Origin: an uncultured Paracoccaceae bacterium
GTDB lineage: Bacteria > Pseudomonadota > Alphaproteobacteria > Rhodobacterales > Rhodobacteraceae
NCBI GenBank assembly: GCA_947503925.1
Contig: CANNFQ010000003.1
Location: 186,001-250,000, forward strand
Reading direction: 5' to 3'
DNA: 64,000 bases
Below, piece after piece: positions 34,128 through 43,071 of the stretch. The position numbers were made by a program, and so were the translations under genes. Position 1 is the first letter of the stretch. Each line of letters starts with the position of its first letter. The notes under the pieces were generated by a model. The model saw only the letters and a program-made list of their open reading frames with translations, was not told where the DNA came from and searched no databases.

Positions 34128-35177
34128 TCACTTCATGGTTTTGCGGTAAGCCGCCGGTGTCACGCCCATCCACCGTTTGAAAGCGCGATTAAAGGCGCTT
34201 TGCTCTGAATACCCGGTCAGGAACGCGATCTCGGAAAGTGCGTAAGTGTCTTGTCGCAGCATGGTCACGGCAATCTCGCGCCGGGTTTCTTCGGTGAGCG
34301 CCTGAAAGCTAAGCCCGTGTTCTGCGAGGCGTCGGTGAAAGGACCGGGCACTCATCCCCAGCCTACGCGCGATGTCGGCCATCTTGGGCAGACCTTCACT
34401 TAGCGCGCGTGCGATTTCGCCCTTGGTTTGCACGTGCAGCGCGGGTGTATCATCGATCTGCGCAAGTTCCTGATCAAGATGTGAAACAAAAAAACGCGTG
34501 ATCCCTTCATCCCCGAGCACATTTGGCTCAGAAAGGGATTGGTGTGACAAAAGCATTGCATCCTTGTCCGCCCCGAAATGAACGGGACAGCCGAAATAGG
34601 CCTCATGATGCTTTATTATCTCAGGCGCGGTATGCTTGAAATAGACTGCCAAGGGGACAAAAGGCCTAGGTGAAACCTGTCGGCTGAGAGAGACGCCACT
34701 GGCCAGATCAGCCTCTATCGAAATCCGCATGCCAAGACGCCGCGCCCCTTCACGGTGTTCGATGAACAATACGCCCTGATCAGTCTCTTTCAGTTCATAC
34801 CGCGCGAAACTGGTCCACAGGCGCCAATACCGTTCAACGCGAGAGAAGGACCCACGCAGGTTAGGCGCGGCCTTCCAAGCGAGGCCAAGCGCACCATATT
34901 CGTCCGGCCGCATCGCCTCACCCACAGTCAGAGGCAACGGTGTGATGTCCATTTGCTCAGCCATCAGTTCAATCATGCCGTAGAAGTCATCTTCATCCAG
35001 CATATGTTTGGCGTCCCAAAGGCCGTCGATGTCCAAGCCAACGAAATCGAGCACCACTTTGGCATCGATGGCATCGCCCGCGACGCCGACCACTTTCCGT
35101 GCGAAGAGTGAAGTGACTTGCCCCATGCACAGAGAATACGCGGATAATAATGACGCTCCAAGTCTAGCAATTGGCAT
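34128..35177 (-). CDS. AraC-family transcriptional regulator
   Basis: A 349-residue regulator with the N-terminal Arabinose_bd/OruR-type effector domain (LLSAYSLCMGQV, YGALGLAWKAAPNLRGSFS, FFGCPVHFGADK-like YFGCPVHFGADKDAMLLS) and a C-terminal double helix-turn-helix: KMADIARRLGMSARSFHRRL and ALSEIAFLTGYSEQSAFNR, with the closing RWMGVTPAAYR. ATG at 35177 has GAGGA four nucleotides upstream; the open frame extends 79 codons further without conserved features. Its likely targets are the downstream NmrA-like, DUF1772 and small membrane-protein genes. Confidence 0.92.
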   Translation of the reverse strand: MPIARLGASLLSAYSLCMGQVTSLFARKVVGVAGDAIDAKVVLDFVGLDIDGLWDAKHMLDEDDFYGMIELMAEQMDITPLPLTVGEAMRPDEYGALGLAWKAAPNLRGSFSRVERYWRLWTSFARYELKETDQGVLFIEHREGARRLGMRISIEADLASGVSLSRQVSPRPFVPLAVYFKHTAPEIIKHHEAYFGCPVHFGADKDAMLLSHQSLSEPNVLGDEGITRFFVSHLDQELAQIDDTPALHVQTKGEIARALSEGLPKMADIARRLGMSARSFHRRLAEHGLSFQALTEETRREIAVTMLRQDTYALSEIAFLTGYSEQSAFNRAFKRWMGVTPAAYRKTMK

Positions 35178-35529
35178 TTTGTCCTCGGAGCGAAGGTTCG
35201 GTTTCACGTTCCATATACTTGCAACCCATCCTGCAACGGCAAATTGCTGCGCTTGCGAATGTGGTGGATATGGGCTCGGATCGGTCATAGGTTTTACGCC
35301 AAAACCGCTAAATCCATTACACGAGGGCAAAGTTAAAACCGCGTTTACCTTTGGACCGTACGCACCATTACAGCTGCAATCCTGCGACAGGGGTCCGACG
35401 TTTTGCCGACGCATCGCCGACGCATTGCCGACCGGTCAAAACCCAAAGAATGCTGGCATTAAGGATGATTCGACAAAAAATGGGGCACCGGTTGCCCGAC
35501 ACCCCACCGAACGTTGCGTGCGTGGATGT
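35178..35529. promoter_or_regulatory. Intergenic region with four 11-bp-spaced CCGAC repeats and a terminator
   Basis: 352 bp between the AraC gene and the convergently ordered upstream gene. It carries four direct copies of CCGACG/C at 35395, 35406, 35417 and 35428, exactly 11 bp apart (about one helical turn), with the middle pair extended as CCGACGCATYG. The terminator at 35475-35505 also lies here. Nothing else is recognisable; no protein-coding frame with family similarity is present. Confidence 0.5.
35475..35505 (-). terminator. Rho-independent terminator
   Basis: On the minus strand: GGGGTGTCGG, GCAA tetraloop, CCGGTGCCCC (10-bp stem with three G-U pairs), then ATTTTTTG. It ends the small exported-protein gene at 35530-35889. 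Confidence 0.85.
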
Positions 35530-35889
35530 TTATTGAATGCGGAACGACGCGGAATCGCCTGCGCCCCTGTCGACGGTAAAGCGGATATTGTCACCGCTTA
35601 CTTCAACCAACTGGCAGTTATAGGGGATCGGATCACCACCCCATTGCATTTCGCGGCAGAAATACCCGTCCTGCCAGGACCAACTGCCAGAAATATCCCA
35701 TCCGATGGCAGCGCCTTGGATTTGCCCATTGTTCAGGACGTTCAGCCGCACACCGTAAAGCCGGTTGCGCAGGAGCTTGCCATCCACGAGCGACCGAAAT
35801 GTCTGTTCCTCATAGACGGGTACGTAGCTATCCGCCACAGCCGGTGCTGCGGTCAAACCCATCACAATCGCAAGAATGAGCCGTTTCAT
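35530..35889 (-). CDS. Small exported protein of unknown function
   Basis: A 119-residue protein with a signal peptide (MKRLILAIVMGLTAAPAVA). The mature domain has DSYVPVYEEQTFRSLVDGKL and the aromatic/glycine-rich IGWDISGSWSWQDGYFCREM, then YNCQLVEVSGDNIRFTVD; the two Cys may pair. It is a conserved hypothetical of roseobacters, sometimes misnamed dihydrodipicolinate reductase because it neighbours dapB. Function is unknown. It is 82 bp downstream of dapB with its own terminator. Confidence 0.8.
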   Translation of the reverse strand: MKRLILAIVMGLTAAPAVADSYVPVYEEQTFRSLVDGKLLRNRLYGVRLNVLNNGQIQGAAIGWDISGSWSWQDGYFCREMQWGGDPIPYNCQLVEVSGDNIRFTVDRGAGDSASFRIQ

Positions 35890-35971
35890 AAGATACCTCC
35901 GTTAACGTAAGATCATACCTTATACGGCCCATCTCAAAAAATGGTTCACTTCATTCGCGGTTAGTCGGCAG

Positions 35972-36781
35972 TTATAGGCCGAGCACATCCAACATGTTGT
36001 ATTCACCCGGGTTTTTATCCTGCCCCCAAAGGGCCGCTTTCAAAGCACCGCGCGCAAATACTGCCCTATCGGTCGCCATGTGGCGCAGCACGATCCGTTC
36101 ACCGGGGGCCGCAAACAGCACATCATGTTCACCCACGATATCGCCACCGCGAATGGCCGAAAAACCGATATCGCCACGCTTACGGGCACCCGTGATCCCG
36201 TCGCGCCCGCTGTCGCGCACATCGTTCAGCGCCACGCCACGGCCTTCGGCGGCGGCCTCGCCCAGCATCAGGGCGGTGCCGGACGGCGCATCGACTTTGT
36301 GGTGATGATGCGCCTCGATCACCTCGATATCGAAATCCTCATCCAATGCCGCAGCAACCTTTTTGGTCAATTGCACCAGCAGGTTAACCCCAAGTGACAT
36401 ATTGCCAGCCCGCACAATCACAGCATGGCGGGACGCTGCATTAACGGCTTTCAGATCATCATCTGTCATACCGGTTGTCCCGATGACATGCACCGCACGC
36501 GCCTGTGCGGCCAGCCCGACAAAAGCAACGCTTGCGGCAGGGGACGTAAAATCAATGACGGCTTGCGCCTTTGCAAACGCCTCAACCGCGTCATCGGTCA
36601 CATTCACACCCACCGGCTGCCCGCCCAACATGGCACCGACGTCCTGACCGACCCAATCATGACCGCCACGTTCCAGCACCGCCACCAGCTTGCATTTATC
36701 AGAGGCCAGCACCAGTTTGGTCAGCATCTGACCCATCCTGCCTGATCCGCCAGTGATCACGATGCCGGGTAACTCTGTCAT
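35972..36781 (-). CDS. dapB: 4-hydroxy-tetrahydrodipicolinate reductase
   Basis: NAD(P)H-dependent reductase of lysine and diaminopimelate synthesis, 269 residues. Nucleotide motif [20 protein letters not shown] at residues 6-25, [13 protein letters not shown] near residue 82, [15 protein letters not shown] near residue 105, and the active-site segment [19 protein letters not shown] near residue 160 with catalytic His and Lys. The tetrahydrodipicolinate C-terminal strand region is present. AAGGAC lies upstream of the ATG. It is divergent from rbfA across 97 bp. Confidence 0.96.
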   Translation of the reverse strand: MTELPGIVITGGSGRMGQMLTKLVLASDKCKLVAVLERGGHDWVGQDVGAMLGGQPVGVNVTDDAVEAFAKAQAVIDFTSPAASVAFVGLAAQARAVHVIGTTGMTDDDLKAVNAASRHAVIVRAGNMSLGVNLLVQLTKKVAAALDEDFDIEVIEAHHHHKVDAPSGTALMLGEAAAEGRGVALNDVRDSGRDGITGARKRGDIGFSAIRGGDIVGEHDVLFAAPGERIVLRHMATDRAVFARGALKAALWGQDKNPGEYNMLDVLGL

Positions 36782-36878
36782 GCTCTGTCCTTTCATTTCC
36801 GCCAACTTCTTAGCCGGGCATTGCCCGCAGCGCAAAGCCTTGCTTGGCAATGCCGCCCGGCGGGCGTAAATGGGGGCT

Positions 36879-37274
36879 ATGGCAAAGAACACGAACAGAG
36901 ACGGCAAAGCCCCCACCCAGCGCATGCTGCGGGTCGGCGAACAATTCCGCAGGATCCTGTCAGAGGTCCTGCAACGCGGCGACGTGCACGATGATGATCT
37001 GGCACGCATGTCGATCACAGTGGGCGAGGTGCGGATGACATCCGACTTACGTATTGCGACGGCTTTTGTACTGCCGCTTGGCGGCCAGGGCAAGGAAGAA
37101 GCACTGGAAGCCCTGCGCAGGAATCGTCATGAAATCAGGCATCTGGTGGTCAAGGGCGGGTCGATGAAATACGCGCCCGAACTGCGGTTTGAAATCGACG
37201 GCACCTTTGATCAGATGGACGCCACCCGCGCGTTGCTGGCCGAAGATCACGTGCGGCGGGATCTAGACGAATAA
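36879..37274 (+). CDS. rbfA: Ribosome-binding factor A
   Basis: Small KH-fold 16S rRNA maturation factor, needed for 30S assembly especially in the cold. 131 residues; [20 protein letters not shown] is the family N-terminal helix, [20 protein letters not shown] the central strand region and [19 protein letters not shown] the C-terminal KH part, including the conserved ELRF. An in-frame ATG nine bases upstream is also possible. It overlaps the next gene by one base (TAATG), indicating coupling. Confidence 0.95.
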   Translation: MAKNTNRDGKAPTQRMLRVGEQFRRILSEVLQRGDVHDDDLARMSITVGEVRMTSDLRIATAFVLPLGGQGKEEALEALRRNRHEIRHLVVKGGSMKYAPELRFEIDGTFDQMDATRALLAEDHVRRDLDE

Positions 37275-37990
37275 TGCGCTGGCTGCTGTTGTTTGCGATC
37301 CTGTTTGCATCCCCTGCTGCGGCGGTGACCTGCGAGAATGTCGATTATCAGGGCCACAGCTATACGAACTGCACGGTGGATGTGGAAAACGAGGCCTTGC
37401 GCCTGTTTCACGCCGACAATGACGGCAACGTGCTCGGCAGCTTCAGCGCGATCGAGGCGACGCTGGATGTCGAAACCCTGTCCTTTGCGATGAATGCAGG
37501 CATGTATCACGATGACCGCGCGCCGGTTGGCCATTACATTGAGGACGGTGTCGAAAAGATGCGCGTTGTCACCAATGAAGGTCCCGGCAATTTTGGCCTG
37601 CTGCCCAATGGAGTATTCTGCGTCAATGACACGCATGCGCAGGTCTATGAAACCCTTGATTACGTTGAGAAATCACCCCAATGCCGCGATGCGACCCAAT
37701 CGGGACCGATGTTGGTGATTGACGGCGCATTGCACCCCCGTTTCCTGCCCGACAGCACATCGCATTTTATCCGCAACGGTGTTGGCACGACGGCGGATGG
37801 CAAGACCGCGATCTTTGCGATTTCCAATGACCCTGTGTCGTTTCACAGCTTTGGCAGCTTTTTCCGCGACTATCTGGAACTGCCCAACGCACTGTATTTC
37901 GACGGCAAAGTATCGCGCCTGCACGCCCCGGCACTGGGGCGTTCAGACATTGGTTTCAAACTGGGACCGATTGTCGGTGTGATTGATTAA
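37274..37990 (+). CDS. Exported phosphodiester glycosidase-family protein (DUF2233)
   Basis: A 238-residue secreted protein with signal peptide [17 protein letters not shown] and the NAGPA/DUF2233 domain related to the enzyme that uncovers mannose-6-phosphate tags. AMNAGMYHDDRAPVGHYIEDG near residue 73, NGVFCVNDTHAQVYE near residue 112, ATQSGPMLVIDGALHPRF near residue 139 and the late ALYFDGKVSRLH are the family segments. Bacterial members are thought to cleave sugar phosphodiesters, but the substrate is not known here. It is coupled to rbfA, with which it has no obvious functional link. Confidence 0.87.
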   Translation: MRWLLLFAILFASPAAAVTCENVDYQGHSYTNCTVDVENEALRLFHADNDGNVLGSFSAIEATLDVETLSFAMNAGMYHDDRAPVGHYIEDGVEKMRVVTNEGPGNFGLLPNGVFCVNDTHAQVYETLDYVEKSPQCRDATQSGPMLVIDGALHPRFLPDSTSHFIRNGVGTTADGKTAIFAISNDPVSFHSFGSFFRDYLELPNALYFDGKVSRLHAPALGRSDIGFKLGPIVGVID

Positions 37991-38020
37991 CGCCTGCCCG
38001 GCGGTCGCACCAGGCAGGCG
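37991..38020. terminator. Bidirectional hairpin between convergent genes
   Basis: CGCCTGCC / GGCAGGCG, 8-bp perfect arms with a 14-nt loop, in the 45-bp gap between the phosphodiester glycosidase gene and gcvP. T-runs on both sides are poor, so termination strength is uncertain. Confidence 0.5.
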
Positions 38021-38035
38021 TTGTGATATCGCGCG

Positions 38036-40879
38036 TTACTCTGCCGCTTGTGCGTAATCTTCCATCGGCGGGCAGGTGCAGGTCAGGTTCCGGTCGCCCC
38101 AGACATTGTCAACCCGATTGACAGGCGGCCAGTATTTATCGACCCGGAACGCACCGGGAGGAAAACAACCGGTTTCGCGGCTATAGGGCCGGTCCCAATC
38201 CTTGACCAGATCCTCCATCGTGTGCGGCGCGTTTTTCAGCGGGTTGTTTTCCGCGTCAATCTTGCCTTCCTCGATCTGGGCAATCTCGTCCCGGATCGCC
38301 AGCATTGCATCGCAGAAGCGGTCAAGCTCTGCCTTGTTTTCCGACTCGGTCGGTTCAATCATCAGGGTGCCTGCCACTGGCCAGCTCATCGTTGGGGCAT
38401 GAAAACCACAATCAATCAACCGCTTGGCGATATCATCAACGGTCACATGGGCGCTGTCGGCAAAGGGCCGCGTGTCGATGATGCATTCATGCGCGACTCG
38501 TCCGGAGGGCCCCTTGTAAAGAACGTCAAACGCCCCTTCGAGCCGTTTGGCGATGTAGTTGGCGTTCAGGATCGCGACGCGGGTCGCCTGGGTCAGCCCC
38601 TCGCCCCCCATCATCAGGCAATAGGCCCAGGAGATCGGCAGCAAAGAGGGTGAGCCGAAGGCCGCCGCCGAAACCGCCCCGTCGCCGGTGTTGGGATCGC
38701 CGGGCAGGTGCGGGATCAGGTGATCCTTGACCCCAATCGGCCCCATACCGGGGCCACCACCGCCATGCGGAATGCAGAATGTCTTGTGCAGGTTCAGGTG
38801 GCTGACATCGCCGCCCAGATCACCGGGGCGCGACAGGCCGACCATCGCATTCATATTCGCCCCGTCGATATAGACCTGACCGCCATGGTCATGGGTCAGC
38901 TTGCAGACCTCTATCACCGTTTCCTCGAACACCCCATGGGTCGATGGATATGTGATCATGCAAGCGGCAAGGTTATCGCCATGCTGTTCGAGCTTGGCCC
39001 GGAAATCATCCAGATCAATATCGCCATTGGCGGCGGATTTGACCGGCACGACCTTCCAGCCGACCATCTGGGCGGAGGCAGGGTTGGTGCCATGCGCCGA
39101 CATCGGAATCAGGCAGATATTGCGGTGATCCTGCTCATTGGACTGGTGATAGCCTGCAATGCTCAGAAGGCCCGCATATTCACCCTGCGCACCTGAATTG
39201 GGCTGCATGGAGATCGCGTCATAGCCGGTTATATCGCATAGCTTGGCGGACAGATCGCCAATCATTTCGGCATATCCGGCGGCTTGGTCGGTGGGGCAAA
39301 AAGGGTGCAATTGCGAAAATTCGCGCCAGCTGACCGGCATCATTTCGGCGGCTGAGTTTAGCTTCATCGTGCAGGACCCAAGCGGGATCATCGCGCGGTC
39401 CAGCGCAAGGTCGCGGTCGGCCAGACGCCGCATATAGCGCATCATTTCCGTTTCTGCCCGGTTCATGTGGAATACGGGGTGGGTCAGGAAATCGCTGCTG
39501 CGGATCAGCTTGTCAGGCACATGATAATGCGGGGTGTAATCCTTGTCTTGCCGTTCAACACCAAAGGCGCGCCAGACCTTTTCGATAGTGGCAGGCCGTG
39601 TACGTTCGTCCAGTGTGATCCCAATCCCTGTTTTGCCAACGGCGCGCAGATTGATCCCCTCATCCACAGCCGATTTCATCACTGCTGCTTGCAATGGGCC
39701 GACATCCACAGTGATCGTGTCAAAGAAGGTGGCGGGCCGCACATCAAAGCCGCCTTGCTTTAACCCTTCGGCTAGCCGTGCGGTTTTGCGGTGGATCCGT
39801 TGGGCGATGGCCTTGAGCCCTTCCGGCCCATGGAACACCGCATAAAACCCGGCCATGACGGCCAGCAAAGCCTGCGCCGTACAGACATTCGACGTCGCCT
39901 TTTCGCGGCGGATATGCTGTTCGCGGGTTTGCAGGGATAGCCGATAGGCGCGGTTGCCGTGGCTGTCGATGGAGACACCAACGATGCGGCCAGGCATCGA
40001 CCGCGCGTAGGATTGCTTAGTCGCCATATAGGCCGCGTGCGGGCCGCCATAGCCTACAGGCACCCCAAAACGCTGGGTACTGCCCACGGCGATATCGGCG
40101 CCCATGGCGCCGGGTTCCTTGAGCAATGTCAGGGATAGCGGATCAGCAGAGATAATGCCAATCGCCTTGTTTTCATGCAGCTTGGCAATGGGATCGGTGA
40201 AATCACGCAGATGCCCATAGGTGCCGGGATATTGGAAGATCGCACCAAACACGGCTGTGGCATCCAGATCATCAGGGTTACCGACCGTAATCTCGATCCC
40301 CAGCGGGGCTGCACGGGTTTTCATCACGGCGATGTTTTGCGGGTGGCAGTTTTCGTCGATGAAGAACCCGGTGACTTTCGATTTCGACACGCGCTGCGCC
40401 ATGGTCATCGCCTCTGCGCAGGCGGTGGCCTCGTCCAGCAGGGATGCGTTGGCAATCTCCAACCCGGTCAGATCGCTGACCATGGTCTGGAAGTTCAACA
40501 GCGCCTCTAGCCGCCCTTGCGAAATCTCGGGCTGATAGGGCGTGTAGGCGGTGTACCATGCCGGGTTTTCAAGGATGTTACGCTGGATCGCGGGTGGCGT
40601 GACGGTGCCATGATAGCCCTGCCCGATCAGCGAGGTCAGGACCTTGTTCTTGGACGCGGTGACGCGCATGTGGTGCAGCAATTCGCGCTCTGACTTGGGC
40701 TTGCCGAAATCAAGCGGGTCTTTCTGGCGGATTTGTTTGGGCAGGGTGTCGTCGATCAGCGCATCAAGGCTATCGGCCCCCACGACCTGCAACATCTCTG
40801 CCATCTCGGCAGGTGACGGGCCGATATGGCGACGGTTGGCAAAGTCATAGGGCAGATAATCGGTGGGGGTGAATGTCAT
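38036..40879 (-). CDS. gcvP: Glycine dehydrogenase (P protein, single chain)
   Basis: PLP-dependent decarboxylase of the glycine cleavage system, releasing CO2 and passing the aminomethyl group to lipoyl-GcvH. 947 residues in one chain (the two-subunit form occurs in many other bacteria). The Schiff-base lysine is in [20 protein letters not shown] near residue 697; the N-terminal pseudo-half has [18 protein letters not shown], and [12 protein letters not shown] is the second conserved region. The ATG at 40879 with GGAGA upstream is preferred to a longer frame. It is last in gcvT-gcvH-VOC-gcvP. Confidence 0.97.
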   Translation of the reverse strand: MTFTPTDYLPYDFANRRHIGPSPAEMAEMLQVVGADSLDALIDDTLPKQIRQKDPLDFGKPKSERELLHHMRVTASKNKVLTSLIGQGYHGTVTPPAIQRNILENPAWYTAYTPYQPEISQGRLEALLNFQTMVSDLTGLEIANASLLDEATACAEAMTMAQRVSKSKVTGFFIDENCHPQNIAVMKTRAAPLGIEITVGNPDDLDATAVFGAIFQYPGTYGHLRDFTDPIAKLHENKAIGIISADPLSLTLLKEPGAMGADIAVGSTQRFGVPVGYGGPHAAYMATKQSYARSMPGRIVGVSIDSHGNRAYRLSLQTREQHIRREKATSNVCTAQALLAVMAGFYAVFHGPEGLKAIAQRIHRKTARLAEGLKQGGFDVRPATFFDTITVDVGPLQAAVMKSAVDEGINLRAVGKTGIGITLDERTRPATIEKVWRAFGVERQDKDYTPHYHVPDKLIRSSDFLTHPVFHMNRAETEMMRYMRRLADRDLALDRAMIPLGSCTMKLNSAAEMMPVSWREFSQLHPFCPTDQAAGYAEMIGDLSAKLCDITGYDAISMQPNSGAQGEYAGLLSIAGYHQSNEQDHRNICLIPMSAHGTNPASAQMVGWKVVPVKSAANGDIDLDDFRAKLEQHGDNLAACMITYPSTHGVFEETVIEVCKLTHDHGGQVYIDGANMNAMVGLSRPGDLGGDVSHLNLHKTFCIPHGGGGPGMGPIGVKDHLIPHLPGDPNTGDGAVSAAAFGSPSLLPISWAYCLMMGGEGLTQATRVAILNANYIAKRLEGAFDVLYKGPSGRVAHECIIDTRPFADSAHVTVDDIAKRLIDCGFHAPTMSWPVAGTLMIEPTESENKAELDRFCDAMLAIRDEIAQIEEGKIDAENNPLKNAPHTMEDLVKDWDRPYSRETGCFPPGAFRVDKYWPPVNRVDNVWGDRNLTCTCPPMEDYAQAAE

Positions 40880-40880
40880 G

Positions 40881-41243
40881 TCAGGTCTCCGCAGGGGCAT
40901 GGGACAGGATGTTGATAGGGCGGCCGTCAGGATCACGAATGAAAAAGCGGCGCACGCCCCAGGGTTCGCGCGTCATGGGATAGGTGATTTCCGCATCCAT
41001 TTCGGTGGCGCGGGCATGGGTTGCGTCCAGATCGTCAACTTCGATGGAAAGCACGGGCACCGGCGCGCCGGAGCCGCCTTCGCTGGCCAGACTAAGCTGG
41101 ACGTCTTGTTTGACGCCGCCAGCCAGAGTGACGATCCAGCCGTGATCCATCACACGATCAAGATCAAAAAGCCGGGCATAAAAGATCGCCGTCTTGTCCG
41201 GATCGCCGGTATTCAGGTCTGCGACAATCCGAACGATGCTCAT
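40881..41243 (-). CDS. VOC (glyoxalase-like) protein embedded in the gcv operon
   Basis: A 120-residue vicinal-oxygen-chelate-fold protein with two beta-alpha-beta-beta-beta modules ([15 protein letters not shown]..., [20 protein letters not shown], and the closing [19 protein letters not shown]). The closing motif is the standard VOC end. The VOC substrate is not readable. It overlaps the gcvH stop by one base (TGATG) and is one base from the gcvP start, so it is translated with the glycine cleavage genes. It is not part of the canonical complex. Confidence 0.9.
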   Translation of the reverse strand: MSIVRIVADLNTGDPDKTAIFYARLFDLDRVMDHGWIVTLAGGVKQDVQLSLASEGGSGAPVPVLSIEVDDLDATHARATEMDAEITYPMTREPWGVRRFFIRDPDGRPINILSHAPAET

Positions 41244-41602
41244 CAGGCGATCATGTCGTTATAGGCGGCCTCATCCATGTATTCGTCCATCTGGGACGGA
41301 TCAGATGGCTTGATTTTGAAGAACCAGCCGTCGCCTGTGGCATCTTCATTGGCGAGGCCGGGATTGTCTGCCAATGCTTCATTCACTTCAACAATCTCGC
41401 CGTCCAGCGGGGCCATGATGTCAGACGCGGCCTTGACGCTTTCGATCACGACAGCCTCGTCATCTTTGGCGACCGTGGTCCCGACCTCGGGCAGTTCCAC
41501 AAAGACGATGTCGCCTAGTTGGGTTGTGGCATGTTCGGTGATGCCGACGACGATAACATCGTCCTCTGGGCGGAGCCATTCATGCTCTTCTGTGAATTTC
41601 AT
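41243..41602 (-). CDS. gcvH: Glycine cleavage system H protein
   Basis: Lipoyl carrier of the glycine cleavage complex, 119 residues. MKFTEEHEWLRPEDDVIVVG is the family start; the lipoylated lysine lies in AVVIESVKAASDIMAPLDGE near residue 61, followed by LADNPGLANEDATGDGWFFK. GATGA-type spacing and a clear gap of 20 bp after gcvT. It overlaps the VOC gene by one base. Confidence 0.97.
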   Translation of the reverse strand: MKFTEEHEWLRPEDDVIVVGITEHATTQLGDIVFVELPEVGTTVAKDDEAVVIESVKAASDIMAPLDGEIVEVNEALADNPGLANEDATGDGWFFKIKPSDPSQMDEYMDEAAYNDMIA

Positions 41603-41622
41603 CTTTCGTCTCTCCGTTGTGG

Positions 41623-42738
41623 TTAGCGTTTGAAGTTGGCCGGGGTGAACGGCATTTTGGTGACGGTCAGAGGCAGGCGTTTGCCCCGCAATTCGCCATA
41701 GACCGTCGTGCCCGGGCTGGCATGCGCGGTGGCCAGATATCCCATCGCGACGGGGCCGCCAACCGTGGGGCCAAAACCGCCGGATGTGATATTGCCGATC
41801 TGTACGTCACTTTCTGCATCAGCAAAAATTGCCACACCTTCGCGCATCGGTGCGCGCCCATCAGGCAAAAAACCCACACGTTTGCGCGAAACCCCTTCGG
41901 CCATTTCGGAAAAGATCGCATCCGCCCCGGGGAACCCGCCCGCCCGGTCACCGCCAGCGCGGCGGACCTTTTGAATGGCCCATGTCAACGCGCCTTGAAT
42001 GGGCGTCGTTCCCGTGTCGATGTCATGCCCGTAAAGGCAAAGCCCGCCTTCGAGCCGTAGCGAGTCGCGTGCGCCCAGCCCGATGGGTTCCACGTCCTCA
42101 TGAGCCAGCAGGGCCTGCGCCAATGCCACGGCCTGATCATTTGGAACCGAGATTTCATAGCCATCTTCCCCGGTATAGCCCGACCGCGACACCCAGCATT
42201 CCACCCCGTTCAGATCAAGCGTGGCAACATCCATGAATGCCATGTCGGCTGCTGCGGGGTTAAGCGCGGAAAGAACGGTTTCCGCAGCTGGACCTTGCAG
42301 CGCCAGCAAGGCGCGGTCCGGCACCGGCGTTACGGTGACGTCAGGTTCCAGATGCGCCTTCATATGTGCGATATCAGCGTCCTTGCAGGCCGCATTTACC
42401 ACCACAAAGATATGATCGCCCCGATTGGCCAGCATCAGGTCATCCATGATGCCGCCATGGTCATTTGTGAAAAACCCATAGCGCTGGCGGTTCGCGGCCA
42501 AGCCAATGATGTCGACTGGGATCAGCCGTTCCAGAGCGGCGGTGGCACCATCGCCCGTCACCTTGACCTGCCCCATATGGCTGACGTCAAACAGCCCGGC
42601 CCTGGCCCGCGTGTGCAGGTGTTCCTTCATGACACCAAGCGGATACTGTACGGGCATCGCATAGCCTGCAAACGGCACCATCTTGGCACCCAATTCGACA
42701 TGCAGATCATGAAGTGGTGTCTGGAGGAGGTCGGACAT
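41623..42738 (-). CDS. gcvT: Aminomethyltransferase (T protein)
   Basis: Tetrahydrofolate-dependent component of the glycine cleavage system, 371 residues. The three-domain family pattern is clear: LHVELGAKMVPFAGYAMPVQ near residue 13, FDVSHMGQVKVTG near residue 50, SRSGYTGEDGYEISVPN near residue 185, GLCLYGHDIDTGTTPIQGAL near residue 230, and the C-terminal barrel with FGPTVGGPVAMGYL. It is the first gene after the riboswitch leader, and a long 5' untranslated region is implied. Confidence 0.97.
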   Translation of the reverse strand: MSDLLQTPLHDLHVELGAKMVPFAGYAMPVQYPLGVMKEHLHTRARAGLFDVSHMGQVKVTGDGATAALERLIPVDIIGLAANRQRYGFFTNDHGGIMDDLMLANRGDHIFVVVNAACKDADIAHMKAHLEPDVTVTPVPDRALLALQGPAAETVLSALNPAAADMAFMDVATLDLNGVECWVSRSGYTGEDGYEISVPNDQAVALAQALLAHEDVEPIGLGARDSLRLEGGLCLYGHDIDTGTTPIQGALTWAIQKVRRAGGDRAGGFPGADAIFSEMAEGVSRKRVGFLPDGRAPMREGVAIFADAESDVQIGNITSGGFGPTVGGPVAMGYLATAHASPGTTVYGELRGKRLPLTVTKMPFTPANFKR

Positions 42739-43071
42739 GAAACGGCCTTTCGTTCATCGGCCGCCCATGTTGGAAACACGTAAACGGCACCACATTGACG
42801 CATGGTCGCCCACGCGCGTGATGCCCCCTCTGTCCTTTTGCCTGAGATCGCTATCCCTTCGGCGGACGCATCTGGCGCCTCTCTCCAGAGTCTTCGGTCA
42901 TACGATCGGTCCCTTCGCCTGAGAGTTTCCGGGGCGGTTGCTCCTTCGGCACCAGTTTTCTGGTTCTCCCGATCATGTGGCTGCTATGGCAGCGCGCTTA
43001 TGGTTTCACACTTTCCCATATGTGATCAAGCCACAGATGCGACTTTTCGACACTTTGCCTGAGTGCTGGTG
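42739..43071. other. 333-bp intergenic region: gcv leader and upstream DUF5666 end
   Basis: The gap between gcvT and the DUF5666 gene holds the tandem glycine riboswitch (42827-42974), about 90 bp of further leader before gcvT, and about 97 bp upstream of the aptamers that must contain the gcvT promoter (AT-rich TATGGTTTCACACTTTCC near 43005). I see no protein-coding gene here. Confidence 0.7.
42827..42974 (-). ncRNA. Tandem glycine riboswitch upstream of gcvT
   Basis: Cis-acting leader RNA whose two aptamers bind glycine; in most bacteria it turns on the glycine cleavage genes. On the minus strand, aptamer 1 (5', about 42974-42905) reads GGGAGA ... CCGAAGGAGCAA ... CTCTCAGGC ... GGACCG, and aptamer 2 (about 42899-42827) reads GGAGAG ... 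GCGCC ... CCGAAGGG ... TCTCAGGC ... GGACAGAGG. Those are the conserved core elements of the class, in the right order and spacing. It ends about 90 nt before the gcvT start, and no separate terminator was found between them. Confidence 0.95.
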
